DNA of 64,000 nt from Borreliella americana (GTDB lineage Bacteria > Spirochaetota > Spirochaetia > Borreliales > Borreliaceae): NCBI RefSeq assembly GCF_021043605.1, contig NZ_JAJNFB010000004.1, forward strand, positions 1-64,000. The letters are read 5' to 3'. Shown here in pieces: positions 1-10,152 of this stretch. The translations under genes were made by a program, and so were the position numbers. The notes beneath the pieces were generated by a model, which saw only the letters and a program-made list of their open reading frames with translations, did not search any database and was not told the DNA's origin. Numbering within the stretch: the stretch's first letter is position 1; each line of letters begins with the position of its first letter.

Positions 1-104
1 CAAATTCTTACTATAATTATTTAATAAATAATTTGCGTAAAGTTGGATATAAAAATATTCCAATTTTAGTAGAATTAAAGGAAAAAATAAGAGATTTAAA
101 GTGA
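1..104 (+). CDS. C-terminal end of a Der/EngA-like GTPase (partial)
   Basis: An open frame enters from the left edge (first full codon at base 3) and ends at the TGA at 102-104. Its last 33 or so residues include SYYNYLINNLRKVGYKNIPI and end in KEKIRDLK. The pattern of a Tyr-containing helix, Asn-Leu-Arg, then a P-I strand is that of the C-terminal KH-like domain of the ribosome-assembly GTPase Der (EngA), which ends in a similar Y..YL.N.LR....GTPI sequence. The TGA overlaps the GTG start of the next gene, so the two are probably translationally coupled. The GTPase domains lie outside the window, so the name rests only on this tail. Confidence 0.55.
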   Translation, partial: NSYYNYLINNLRKVGYKNIPILVELKEKIRDLK

Positions 105-1360
105 GATATATATTTTTATTCTTAATATTTAAGAGTCTAAATCTTTTTGCTCTTGAAAGTTTTTTTTATGATTTTGATGTAAGGACTAAATATTCAAAAT
201 ATTTTAATTCAAGTTATTTGCAAAAAAAAATAAATCCAATAAAACATTTTATTACAGAAGATTATTATATTGAAGTTTCAAGTGAAGTTTCTTCTGAGTA
301 TGTTTATTATTCTTTTTTTAATAAAAAAAAGAATGTAGGCTATATTTTTCCAGGATCTTATGTGATTAAAGTGGGTAAAGAGGGTATTGAGCAAATAAAA
401 ATATTTTTTATAAACAGAGGGGATACGTTTATTAGAATAAAGTCTGCAAAATTTTCTTCTAGTGCTGATTTTTATTTAATAAATACTTTAATTTATAAAG
501 ATATTAAATTGCCGTTTAAGATTGAAGAAATTGCAGCAATTTCTCTTGCCAATATAATAAATTATATTGGCAAGGTTATTGATTTTAGATATTTTATTCC
601 CGAATATTTTGATATTTATAAAAATATTTCTAATATGGTAATTAGTTTAAGAAAATTTCTTACATCTTTTCCCATTGTCGAAGTTGTTGATGGTGCAATG
701 GATGAGTATGGCAAAATGGTGCATATAGAAACTGGGTTGTTGCAAAAAGATCCTGTGGGTTTTAATTGTTCAGGATTTGTTAAATGGGTGGCCGATTCGA
801 TTTATAAATCAATTACAGGACGACTTTTAAAAATTGATGATCTTAAGCTTAGACATATTGGTGTTAGAGGTAGTGGTTTTACTAGAAGTCAAGAATTTAA
901 TAAGGATCCTTTTTTTGGTCTTGATTGGATTCGTAATATTGCTTATAGAATAAATAATATTAATTTAGATTTAAATTTATCTAAAATCAAGGAAAATGAT
1001 GTCAATAATATTAAGTTTTTTGATTATATTGACAATCGTGGTTATAAAATTGAAAATTTAGAGTTTTTATTATATAGTTTGGCTTTAGATGAGCCTGGAT
1101 ATATTTATTTAGGATCTATTAGCACGGGTGTTAACAATTTATCAAGCATGGTGCTTCATAAGCATGTTGTTTTGTTTCTCCCATTTCTTGATGAAAATAG
1201 GATTTTTAGGGTTTCTGTTAATGAGGTTAATTCTGAAACTTCAATCAAGTCTCTCCAGAAAAGATATCCAAAATCTTATATTCATTTGGTTAGAGTTAAG
1301 GTTCCTGGAAATTTACCAATAGTGCCTATACCCATAAAGGCAAATAATCAATCATCATGA
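101..1360 (+). CDS. Secreted NlpC/P60-like putative cysteine peptidase
   Basis: A 419-residue protein with a GTG start overlapping the previous stop. Residues 1-18 form a hydrophobic signal peptide, so the product is probably periplasmic or surface-exposed. Around residue 223 the sequence FNCSGFVKWVAD strongly resembles the nucleophile motif of NlpC/P60 cell-wall peptidases (D/N-C-S-G-F-V). About 130 residues later HKHVVLFLPF (His353/His355) could supply the catalytic histidine on the next strand, as in that family. The roughly 200 residues before the Cys are not recognisable and may be a binding domain. The stop overlaps the next start by 4 bases. A peptidoglycan-directed hydrolase is inferred from the Cys and His motifs only; full catalysis is unproven. 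Confidence 0.6.
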   Translation: MRYIFLFLIFKSLNLFALESFFYDFDVRTKYSKYFNSSYLQKKINPIKHFITEDYYIEVSSEVSSEYVYYSFFNKKKNVGYIFPGSYVIKVGKEGIEQIKIFFINRGDTFIRIKSAKFSSSADFYLINTLIYKDIKLPFKIEEIAAISLANIINYIGKVIDFRYFIPEYFDIYKNISNMVISLRKFLTSFPIVEVVDGAMDEYGKMVHIETGLLQKDPVGFNCSGFVKWVADSIYKSITGRLLKIDDLKLRHIGVRGSGFTRSQEFNKDPFFGLDWIRNIAYRINNINLDLNLSKIKENDVNNIKFFDYIDNRGYKIENLEFLLYSLALDEPGYIYLGSISTGVNNLSSMVLHKHVVLFLPFLDENRIFRVSVNEVNSETSIKSLQKRYPKSYIHLVRVKVPGNLPIVPIPIKANNQSS

Positions 1361-2049
1361 TTAAAGCTGTAGTATTTGATTTAGATGGTACTTTGTATCC
1401 TGAGGCAGATAGAAATAAATTAATGTTTTTTGAATTTTTAACCAATGTTAAGTTTTTTTTAGCTTTTAAACAGATTAGGAAAAAAATACGAATTTTACAA
1501 AGCAATCAATTTTTACCCTCAAATAGGGATGAACTCTTTTCTCTCCAGGTTAAAATGCTTTCTGAGCATTTAAATCTTGATGAGAATCGGTGTGCTTTTT
1601 TATTAAATAAAATATATTATAGTCAGAGTTTTAGTGATAAGTTTAAAAAACTTAAGCCATATCTTGGAGTTCAAGATTTAATCTATTGGCTTAAATTTAA
1701 GGGAATAAAATTGGGTGTAATGTCAGATTTTCCTATTTTAGGTCGTGTCAAAAATCTATTAGGCATTAATGACAGTTTTTGGGATATTCTTTATTCCTCA
1801 GAAGATACTGGATATTTAAAGCCCCATAAAGCACCTTTTTTAAAGGTTATTGAGGATTTGAATTTAAGTAGCAATAATATTTTGTATGTAGGGAATTCTT
1901 ATGAATATGACATTTTAGGTGCTAGAAATGTTTCAATGAAAGCGGCTTTTTTTTCAAAAAAGAATATAAATATAAATTACAAGGGGACGATTGATTTTAT
2001 TTTTCATGATTATAAAGACTTAAGAGAATATATACGTTTGAATATATAG
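1357..2049 (+). CDS. HAD-superfamily hydrolase (phosphatase-like)
   Basis: A 230-residue cytoplasmic protein with the haloacid-dehalogenase motifs in order. Motif I is VFDLDGTLYP (residues 7-16) with both aspartates. Motif II sits in GVMSDFP. The motif III lysine is in YLKPHKAPF, and motif IV is YVGNSYEYDILGA. Between motifs I and II is a helical cap typical of subfamily I enzymes such as phosphoglycolate phosphatase and pyrimidine nucleotidases. Motif IV reads GN where GD is usual, but the second aspartate is present, so activity is plausible. It overlaps the upstream peptidase-like gene by 4 bases. The substrate cannot be predicted. Confidence 0.8.
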   Translation: MIKAVVFDLDGTLYPEADRNKLMFFEFLTNVKFFLAFKQIRKKIRILQSNQFLPSNRDELFSLQVKMLSEHLNLDENRCAFLLNKIYYSQSFSDKFKKLKPYLGVQDLIYWLKFKGIKLGVMSDFPILGRVKNLLGINDSFWDILYSSEDTGYLKPHKAPFLKVIEDLNLSSNNILYVGNSYEYDILGARNVSMKAAFFSKKNININYKGTIDFIFHDYKDLREYIRLNI

Positions 2050-2068
2050 AATATGGGTAAAATATTTT

Positions 2069-5000
2069 ATGATAGATTTTGCGACTATTTTAGTTAATCT
2101 TTTTTTGGTTTCAATAGTTTTATTTGTTTATAGACAATATGATAAGCGTTCTAGAGCATTAGATAAAATTAAAAAGTTCGTTGATCTTACAAAGGTTAAT
2201 CTTGAAGATTTTATTGAAGATAAGACAAAAGAGATTAATGATCTTGCTGTTGATATGGAGGCTTATCAAAGATCTAGTATAGAAATAATAAAAAAGATTG
2301 AAGAAGTTCAGCAAAAGATTAAAAATAAAAGCAATGATTTTGCAGAGGTTGAAAAAAAGATAGCCTATCATGATTCTATGCTTAAGGATCTTGATGAAAT
2401 GACTTTTAAAGTTCAAGAGAATATACAAAGATTGCAAGTTGATGGGAAAATAGTAGATAAACTTTCAAAAACTTTAAAAGGATTTAATACTCAAATTGAT
2501 TCGGTTGAATCAAATTTGAATTCAGTGTTAGAAAAATTTGACAAGACTAATAAAGAAAATCTCGAGTCTATTAAAATTGCTAGTTGGGAAAAGTTTGATA
2601 CTAATATTAAGGAACTTGTTTTTAAAATGGATAATTTGAATAAAGAGATTAGTCTTTATGAAAAAGATTTAGCAAACATTGAAGAGAGAAAAAATGACAT
2701 TTTAGTTAAGGGTAATGAGAAATTAGATTTAGAATTCAACGATTTTCTTGAAAAGGTCGAATTTAATATTGGCAAATATAGCAAAGAAATTGAAAGTTCT
2801 TTTAATTTTTATGAAAACAAATATAAGTTAATAGAAAATTCTATAGAACTTATTATGGAGAGTGTAAAGAATAAAATTAATGAAAAAGAAGATTTTATTT
2901 TAAATAGGCTAAATGAAGAATTACAAAATAAATTTAAGGATATCTTTGCATATGTTGATGATCGTTCTAAGGAAATTAAAGATAAGCTTGAGAATAAATT
3001 GGTTTTGGTGGACAATGAAATTTCTTCTATGAGTTCTTCTTTCAAAGATGATGTTTATTCAAGAATTAATTCGCTTGAGGAGGCAATGCGAATAGAGATG
3101 GGAAAGTATGAGGAGCAAGTTGATGATGTTTTTGATAAATTTAGATCTCAAGTGGAGTTGAATCTTAAAAATATTTATGAGGATTATGAAGATAAAATAA
3201 GTCAAGTTGATAATAACATTAGGGAAAGGGTAGAGCTTAGTTTGTTAGATTTGAATTCTAAAATGGAAAGTGTTCGGGTAGGTGTTATTGATTTAATAAA
3301 GAGGCTTGAAGATGATTCTAATGGAATATATCTTGAATTTAAAGGCAAATTTGGGGCAGATATTGAAGTATTTAGTGAAAGTTTTAAGGGCGATATTAAT
3401 CAGCTTAAAATGCAGTTAGAATCTCAACTCTTAGATGTTGATTCAAATATTCAAGACAAGCTTATTAAGCTTAATGATAATTTGATTTCTAATTTTGAAG
3501 AAATTAATGGTAGGTTTAATAATAATTATTCAAGTTTAATTGATAGTATAAATGCTAAGTATACAACTCTTTTTGAATCTTTGGATTCTAGTAGCTCTAA
3601 ATTTGAAGATAAAATGGAATCTAAATACAAGAGCGTTACAGATAAATTAACGGCAGAAATGAATGAGTTTTCTTTAATTTATGGCGAGAAATTTAAGACA
3701 CTCTCTCAAGAGGCGATCAACAGTTATCAAGAATTTCAAGATTTAAACAAAAAATTAGAAAATGAAATTGAATCTTTTAATAATATGTTTGAAAAAACCC
3801 AGGAGACTTTAAAGGAAGATTTTAATGCCAGTTTAATTAATATTAAAGATGAAATTAGCAAAAATATAGTGGAGTTTAAGGATCGTTATTACAATGAGGT
3901 CAATGTTTTTGTTACTCAACTAGAAGAAAGTAAGCTTCAATATTCAAAGTGGCAAGGTGAAATGGATTCTAATTTAAAAAATATTGAATCTCAAATAAAT
4001 AAAACAAATGAAGAATTTTTAAGTTTGATTCAGATTCAAAAAGAAAAAGGAATAGAGCTTAGTGAGAGCGTTTTTAATGATCTTTCAGATCATATTCAAA
4101 AAAAAGCTATTGATATGCATGGCAGTTGGAAAGATGAACTTATTTCTTTAAATAAATCTTTGCTTGATATTAAGATTTCTAGTGAAGAGCTACTTTCATC
4201 TGCTACTTTAAAAATAGAAAATTTAGAAAAAGATGTTAATGACAGAATGGAATATGTTTTATTAAAAACAGGCGATATTGAGAGTTTAGTGATAGAAAAA
4301 TACAAAGAATTAAAAGATATGTCATATTCACAAAGTGATGAGGCTATATTAGGAATTAAAGAGTTTATTAATAGGCAAACAGAAATAATTAAAGATAAAA
4401 GCGTATTTATGCTTGAAGATTTGAATAAAAAATTTGATGATAAAAATAATCTTGTCATAAGCAAGATTGAAGAATGTGATTATAAATTAAAAGATTTCAA
4501 GATTGAATCAGAAGATATTTTAAATAATTTTAAGTCTGATCTTAATGAATTTATTGAATCAAAACTACAAATTGTCTCTAATATAAAATCGGACAATCAA
4601 AAGCAAATTGATGATTTTTTAGATAGAATTTCTAAAGATATTTTAAACAGGAAGGATTCAATTAACAATGAAGTAGATAGTAAGCTTAGTGATTGGCAAA
4701 GTAAATTAAATGAAATAACCGTTAAAATTGAAAATTTATTGTCTTCAGGTAAAGTTGATCTGGATTTAATAGATTCTGAGGTTACTACAAAAATTAAAGA
4801 GCTTAAGTTTTCTATAGAAAGTCTTGAGAGTTATTACCTTGAGAAAATAGATGAGTTTAGAAATCAAGGCGCTATATATTCTGATGAGCTTTTGCAAGAC
4901 ATAATGAACCATTTTAATAAAGAGACTAGAGAACTTGAAGAAAATTTATCAAAGAAATTTGTTTCAGTTTTAAATAATTCAGAGGAATTTGTTAAAGAGG

Positions 5001-8000
5001 TTGATAGTTTGTTGCAAGATAAAAGAACCGACATTGCTTCTTTTCAAGCCAATATAGATATTACCCTTGATTCTCTTAGTGTAAAGTTTAACGATATAAA
5101 CAAAGAAATTAATGGAAAATACAATGAAGTGATATCTAATTATAGGGGGTATTCAGAGAATATTTCTAGTAAACTTGAAAACGAAATAATGCATGAGATT
5201 GAAAATCTAAGTAGAAGATTGACAGATAGAATAGACAGTCTTAGTAAAGGTATGGATGAAAATCTTCAAAAACTTAAGGAATCTTTTGATGTGTCAAAAT
5301 ATCAAGTTGAAAAATTTGAATTGAAAGTTAAAGATTTAACAGATGATGGAGAAGCAAAAATTAACGAGCTTATTAAAGAGATCGAACAGTATTATAAATC
5401 TAGATTAGAAGAAGCAATTGATTATAGAAGAATGATTGATAGTGATATTATGCAAGCAAAAGAGAGATTTGGGGAGATAACAAATGAGCTTAAAAATAAT
5501 ATTGAAAATAAGTCTGAGTTTTTGAACGATCTTTATAAGGAGAGATTTAAACTTATTGAGAGTAATTTTGAAGAGAGATATTCTACATTTTTAATTGAAA
5601 GTGAGGGAGCTATTTCAAAAATTAGAGATGAAATCTATAAAACACTTACAAGCAATGATGAAAATTTGCAAATTAAGATTTCTGAAATGGATCATAATTT
5701 TGAGATAATAGAGCAAAGATCAAAAGATATTTTAGAATTTGAAAAAGAATTGCAAGATAAAATTAAAAATTGTTACGGCGTTATAAATTCTCAATTTGGA
5801 GAGATTAAAGCAAATGTTGAAGAGAATATAAAAAATCATTTTGAGGCTTGTATAAAAAAGGCAAACACCTTGATTGATGATGACATTTTAAAGTATGAAA
5901 ATGAAATTCAAAAGAGAATTGATTCTTTAAAATCGATTGAGAGTGCTTTTGATAGCATAGAAAAAAATTTGAATGATAAAGTGAGTGGGTGTGTTGATAA
6001 AATAACCAATGATTTTAATCTTAAGTACATTGAACTTGAAGAGAGGTGTAATGAAGGTCAATTAAATTTAGAGAATAAAATTGACAACAAAATTAAAGCC
6101 ATTGATAATTTAGCTTTAAGTCAATATGATGGGCTTGAGAAAAAGTATACCGATATGTACGATGAGTTTTCAGAGAGATTAGATTCTTATATTGCAACTT
6201 TAAGTGAAGAGTTTAAGAGTTCTAATAAAGAGATGATTTTTGAACTTGAATCTCAACTGAAAAATCTTAAAAATCTTGAATCTGATTTAAATAATATTGA
6301 AAAGGATGTTATTAGATTAAAAGAAGAGTCTTATCATAATGTTTCATCACATCTTAAACTATTAGAAGAAGACTTTTTTAAAGATTTAAAAATTAGAGGT
6401 GAAGAGCTTAAATATTCTTTGGAAAACTTTATTGCCTCATATAATGATAAAATTCAAAATTTAGAATATGATTTGTCTAAAAATTTGGAAGACAAATCAG
6501 AACTTATTCAAAGTTTTCGATTAGATATTGAACAGAAAATGAAAGATGATAAAGAGAATTTTTATTTGGATTTTACTAAAGAATTTTCTTCTAAAAAAAA
6601 AGATATGCAGAGTGAGATAGCTTTAATGGAAACCAATATTACAGGGAAAGTAGATGAGTTTGTTGATTTTGTAAATAATAAGCAAAGTATTATTGATTCT
6701 TGGTTTTTGAATATTAAAGATGATGTAAAAAATTGGCAAGAAAAATCTTATAGCACAATAGAGAAGAGAATAAATCTTGCTGAGCTTGGAATTAAATCAT
6801 TTGAGGATGATATTTTTAATGTTAAGATTGGTTTAGAATCTTTTAAAGATGGTTTTGAGATTAAGGCTGAAGAGATTTTTAGCAATTTGCAAAACGAGGC
6901 TAAAAAAATTGAACAATCGGTTCATCTTGATTTTAAAAATATTGGTGAGTCATTAAATCTTAAGGTTTTAGATCTTGAAAAATTTGTTGATTTTAAAGTA
7001 GAAAAGATAGATGAAAAGGTTAATAAGAAAACCGAGGACATTTTAATTCAAGCAGAAGTTAAATTTTTAACTCAGCAAAAGGATCTTGAAGATAAGATTT
7101 TTGAGCTTAATCAGAAATTAGAGCATGAATTTACAACTTTGTCTTCTAATCTTGATAAAGTAAGGCGAGAAATAGTTGATGTAATTTCTAGTGATAAAGA
7201 AAGTTTTGAAGGGCAAATTGAATTAATGAATAAAAATATTTCAGAATTTTCTGAAAGAATTAATTTATACAGAAATAATATTGAGACATCAATTGAGAAT
7301 GAATATAATTCGTTTTCTAAGTCTATAAAATCGGATTTTGATTTACTTGAGGATGAGCTTAAAAAAAGTTTAAAACATTCAACATCAGAGATTGAAACCA
7401 TAAAGAGTGGCTTGCAAGAACAAATTGATAAATTTGAGGTTGAATTTAAGAAAAATCATAAAGAATTATTAAAAGAAGTTGATACCAATATTTTAGAACT
7501 TGAATCTAAAATATTAAATTGTGATATTCAATTTAATAAATTTATTAGTGAGATTAAAGAGAATTTAATTGAATATAAATCTGATTTGAGAGCAGAATTT
7601 GAATCCAGTTATGATAGAATAAATTTCCAAATTGAGAATCAAATTGAAAATTTTAAAAAATTGGATGCTGAGCTTGAAAAAAATAATTCAATATTTCTGG
7701 AGGCTTATTCTCTTAAGGACAAGTTGGAAAAATTATGGAAAACTTTAAAAAATGAAATAGATCTTGCTCAGGAATATAAAAATAATTTTGAAAACGTTAA
7801 CGAAGAATTCTATAATATTCAAAAAGAAACAGTAGGCATTATTGAAACTTTTAATGAGTTAAAGTTAGAACAAGAATCAATTAAATCTATTAAGAATGAT
7901 TTTAATAGATTTTTTGAATTTTACTCTTCATTTGATAGTAGATATAAGAGTTTAATTGAATCTTATGATGAAATGCAAATTTATAAAGCTAAAATAAAAG

Positions 8001-8569
8001 AGATAGCTGGCGAGCAGAGAACTATTCTTGATAATTATGAAAGAATTAGCAATAAAGAGAGTATATTAAAGAGTACTATAGAGTCTATTGATAAAAATTT
8101 TGATTTAATAAATGAAGTGGAGAAAAGATTTAATAATTTAAGCAAAGAGAGCGCTAAGTTTCAAGACAATCTCAAGGATATGGAAAATGTTGTTTCAAGC
8201 CTCTTATTAAACAAAGGGCTATCAGAAGAAGTGTTGATTAATGCTCAGAATTTAAAGGAAATGCTATTAGATATTGAAAATAAGTTGAAAAATACTTTGA
8301 TTATGAGAGAGAAGGTGGTGAAATCTGAGACAAGGTTGGAGAATTTAAATATTGCAGCAGAAGAGAGAATAAAAACTCTTGGCATTCTTGTTAAAACTGA
8401 TTCTAAATATCAAGATAATGTTGGTCTTAATAATGAAACTGTTAGGAATTCTGTAATAAAATTAATGAGGCAGGGATGGAGTGCTGAAGAAATTTCTAGA
8501 GCTACCAAATTGTCTATTGGGGAAGTTGAGCTTATTTTAGAGCTTGGTATAAGCAATAAGGATGATTAA
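2069..8569 (+). CDS. Giant membrane-anchored coiled-coil protein (SpiroCoCo-like) with C-terminal HTH
   Basis: A 2166-residue protein, the longest gene in the window. Residues 5-23 form one transmembrane helix followed by basic residues, suggesting an N-terminal inner-membrane anchor with the rest in the cytoplasm. Almost everything from about 30 to 2100 is charged, heptad-patterned and rich in Glu, Lys, Ile, Leu and Asn, hence a very long coiled coil. The last 50 or so residues change character: VRNSVIKLMRQGWSAEEISR and the following TKLSIGEVELILELG resemble a small helix-turn-helix. The layout fits the spirochaete-specific SpiroCoCo coiled-coil family. A cytoskeletal or cell-shape role is an inference. 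It ends 11 bases before pheS, so it shares that transcription unit. Confidence 0.75.
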   Translation: MIDFATILVNLFLVSIVLFVYRQYDKRSRALDKIKKFVDLTKVNLEDFIEDKTKEINDLAVDMEAYQRSSIEIIKKIEEVQQKIKNKSNDFAEVEKKIAYHDSMLKDLDEMTFKVQENIQRLQVDGKIVDKLSKTLKGFNTQIDSVESNLNSVLEKFDKTNKENLESIKIASWEKFDTNIKELVFKMDNLNKEISLYEKDLANIEERKNDILVKGNEKLDLEFNDFLEKVEFNIGKYSKEIESSFNFYENKYKLIENSIELIMESVKNKINEKEDFILNRLNEELQNKFKDIFAYVDDRSKEIKDKLENKLVLVDNEISSMSSSFKDDVYSRINSLEEAMRIEMGKYEEQVDDVFDKFRSQVELNLKNIYEDYEDKISQVDNNIRERVELSLLDLNSKMESVRVGVIDLIKRLEDDSNGIYLEFKGKFGADIEVFSESFKGDINQLKMQLESQLLDVDSNIQDKLIKLNDNLISNFEEINGRFNNNYSSLIDSINAKYTTLFESLDSSSSKFEDKMESKYKSVTDKLTAEMNEFSLIYGEKFKTLSQEAINSYQEFQDLNKKLENEIESFNNMFEKTQETLKEDFNASLINIKDEISKNIVEFKDRYYNEVNVFVTQLEESKLQYSKWQGEMDSNLKNIESQINKTNEEFLSLIQIQKEKGIELSESVFNDLSDHIQKKAIDMHGSWKDELISLNKSLLDIKISSEELLSSATLKIENLEKDVNDRMEYVLLKTGDIESLVIEKYKELKDMSYSQSDEAILGIKEFINRQTEIIKDKSVFMLEDLNKKFDDKNNLVISKIEECDYKLKDFKIESEDILNNFKSDLNEFIESKLQIVSNIKSDNQKQIDDFLDRISKDILNRKDSINNEVDSKLSDWQSKLNEITVKIENLLSSGKVDLDLIDSEVTTKIKELKFSIESLESYYLEKIDEFRNQGAIYSDELLQDIMNHFNKETRELEENLSKKFVSVLNNSEEFVKEVDSLLQDKRTDIASFQANIDITLDSLSVKFNDINKEINGKYNEVISNYRGYSENISSKLENEIMHEIENLSRRLTDRIDSLSKGMDENLQKLKESFDVSKYQVEKFELKVKDLTDDGEAKINELIKEIEQYYKSRLEEAIDYRRMIDSDIMQAKERFGEITNELKNNIENKSEFLNDLYKERFKLIESNFEERYSTFLIESEGAISKIRDEIYKTLTSNDENLQIKISEMDHNFEIIEQRSKDILEFEKELQDKIKNCYGVINSQFGEIKANVEENIKNHFEACIKKANTLIDDDILKYENEIQKRIDSLKSIESAFDSIEKNLNDKVSGCVDKITNDFNLKYIELEERCNEGQLNLENKIDNKIKAIDNLALSQYDGLEKKYTDMYDEFSERLDSYIATLSEEFKSSNKEMIFELESQLKNLKNLESDLNNIEKDVIRLKEESYHNVSSHLKLLEEDFFKDLKIRGEELKYSLENFIASYNDKIQNLEYDLSKNLEDKSELIQSFRLDIEQKMKDDKENFYLDFTKEFSSKKKDMQSEIALMETNITGKVDEFVDFVNNKQSIIDSWFLNIKDDVKNWQEKSYSTIEKRINLAELGIKSFEDDIFNVKIGLESFKDGFEIKAEEIFSNLQNEAKKIEQSVHLDFKNIGESLNLKVLDLEKFVDFKVEKIDEKVNKKTEDILIQAEVKFLTQQKDLEDKIFELNQKLEHEFTTLSSNLDKVRREIVDVISSDKESFEGQIELMNKNISEFSERINLYRNNIETSIENEYNSFSKSIKSDFDLLEDELKKSLKHSTSEIETIKSGLQEQIDKFEVEFKKNHKELLKEVDTNILELESKILNCDIQFNKFISEIKENLIEYKSDLRAEFESSYDRINFQIENQIENFKKLDAELEKNNSIFLEAYSLKDKLEKLWKTLKNEIDLAQEYKNNFENVNEEFYNIQKETVGIIETFNELKLEQESIKSIKNDFNRFFEFYSSFDSRYKSLIESYDEMQIYKAKIKEIAGEQRTILDNYERISNKESILKSTIESIDKNFDLINEVEKRFNNLSKESAKFQDNLKDMENVVSSLLLNKGLSEEVLINAQNLKEMLLDIENKLKNTLIMREKVVKSETRLENLNIAAEERIKTLGILVKTDSKYQDNVGLNNETVRNSVIKLMRQGWSAEEISRATKLSIGEVELILELGISNKDD

Positions 8570-8580
8570 AGGTTATATTT

Positions 8581-10152
8581 ATGAAGTTAGATTTAAATTT
8601 AATAAAAACATTGCATCCTCTTGAGATTAAAGTAATTGTAAACAATAAAGAAGAGGATGATATTTCTGCTTCAATTATTATTGAAAAATTGGGGTTTAAT
8701 GAGGGTCAAGCAAATAAAACAATTGAATGGTTAAATTCTAAAGGGATTATTGAAGAGATTTATAGAAAATTAAATGTATTTTATAAAGCAACAGAAAGGG
8801 GTCTTGGTGCTTTAAGAGATGGATTTATTGAAGAAAAAATAATAAATCTAGTATCTCAAAAGGCAGTGCTTGCTTCAAATTTAGCCTTAGAGCTTGGTAT
8901 TGATGTTAAGGAAGTGAGAAAAGCCTTTGGTAATTTATTAAAAGAGGGCATTCTTTCTCTTGATTTAAATAAACAGATTATTGTAAATTGTTTAGACGGC
9001 ATAGAGGCTAATTATAATAAAATACGTGTTTTGTTAAAAAGAGCAAAAAGTAGCGATCTTCTTAGAGAAAGTTTGACAACCGAAGAGCTTTTATTAATAT
9101 CAAATTTTGCTAAGAAAAAAGGATCAGATTCTGTATTTTTTAAAATAATAGAAAAACTTAATTTAAAGTTTAGATTATCTAGTTTTGGATTAGAAGTTAA
9201 AGATTTTTTAATGAAAAGCAAATTAACTGGAGATGAGCTTACTAAGCTTACTTCCGAAATTTTAAAAAATAAAACATATGAGAATAAAAAATTTAGAGCT
9301 TACAATATTCATATTCCACCAGCTAGAACTTTTATTGGGCGTACCAATTCTTATTTAGATTATATTTTAAAAATCAAAGACAAATTAGTAGGTCTTGGTT
9401 TTCAAGAGTTTGATGGTCCTTTGGTAGAAACAGAATTTTTTAACAACGATGCTCTTTTTATGCCCCAATTTCATCCTTCTCGTGATATTAAGGATGTTTA
9501 TTACATTTCAGATCCCAGTATGCAAGAATCTTTACCCGAACCTTATTTTTCTAATGTAAAATTAGCCCACGAAACAGGATATTCAACAGGTTCAAGGGGC
9601 TGGAGATATAGTTTTAGCGAAGATCTTTCTAAGAGATTGGTTTTAATAACCCATGGTACCGTTCTTTCTGCAAAACAATTAATTAATGCCAAGAGCCCCG
9701 GCAGATATTTTGGAGTTATTAGATGTTTTAGATATGATCAGGTAGATGCAACTCACGGAGTGGATTTTTATCAAACTGAAGGGATTGTTATTGAGGATAA
9801 TGCTAGCATTAAAACTTTACTGGGCCTTCTTGAAATTTTTGCCAAAGAACTTGCGGGTGCTACAGAAGTTAAATATGTCCCTGCATATTTCCCCTTTACT
9901 GAACCTTCGATTGAAATACATGTAAAACATCCTGTTCTTGGCTGGTTTGAACTTGGAGGAAGTGGAATTTTTAGGCCGGAAGTTACAAAGCCTTTGGGTA
10001 TTGATCTGCCCGTTATTGCTTGGGGGATTGGAATAGATAGAATGGCTTTAATGCACTTAGGTCTAAATGATTTGAGAGATCTATTTACTTATGATATTGG
10101 TGATGTTGTTTTAAGACGAGGAAAGATAGATGCCAAAGGTAGAAATTTATAA
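8581..10152 (+). CDS. pheS: Phenylalanyl-tRNA synthetase alpha subunit, archaeal/eukaryal type
   Basis: A 523-residue class II aminoacyl-tRNA synthetase subunit charging tRNA-Phe together with PheT. Residues 1-220 contain winged-helix-like tRNA-binding modules. The catalytic core follows from about 245, with motif 2 around CFRYDQVDATHGVDFYQTEG and motif 3 around GIGIDRMALMHLG near the C terminus. The length and the N-terminal winged helices mark the archaeal/eukaryal form; the usual bacterial PheS is about 330-350 residues. Other spirochaetes and Borrelia are known to carry this type, presumably by ancient transfer. It overlaps pheT by 23 bases, consistent with coupled synthesis of the heterotetramer. 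Confidence 0.95.
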   Translation: MKLDLNLIKTLHPLEIKVIVNNKEEDDISASIIIEKLGFNEGQANKTIEWLNSKGIIEEIYRKLNVFYKATERGLGALRDGFIEEKIINLVSQKAVLASNLALELGIDVKEVRKAFGNLLKEGILSLDLNKQIIVNCLDGIEANYNKIRVLLKRAKSSDLLRESLTTEELLLISNFAKKKGSDSVFFKIIEKLNLKFRLSSFGLEVKDFLMKSKLTGDELTKLTSEILKNKTYENKKFRAYNIHIPPARTFIGRTNSYLDYILKIKDKLVGLGFQEFDGPLVETEFFNNDALFMPQFHPSRDIKDVYYISDPSMQESLPEPYFSNVKLAHETGYSTGSRGWRYSFSEDLSKRLVLITHGTVLSAKQLINAKSPGRYFGVIRCFRYDQVDATHGVDFYQTEGIVIEDNASIKTLLGLLEIFAKELAGATEVKYVPAYFPFTEPSIEIHVKHPVLGWFELGGSGIFRPEVTKPLGIDLPVIAWGIGIDRMALMHLGLNDLRDLFTYDIGDVVLRRGKIDAKGRNL

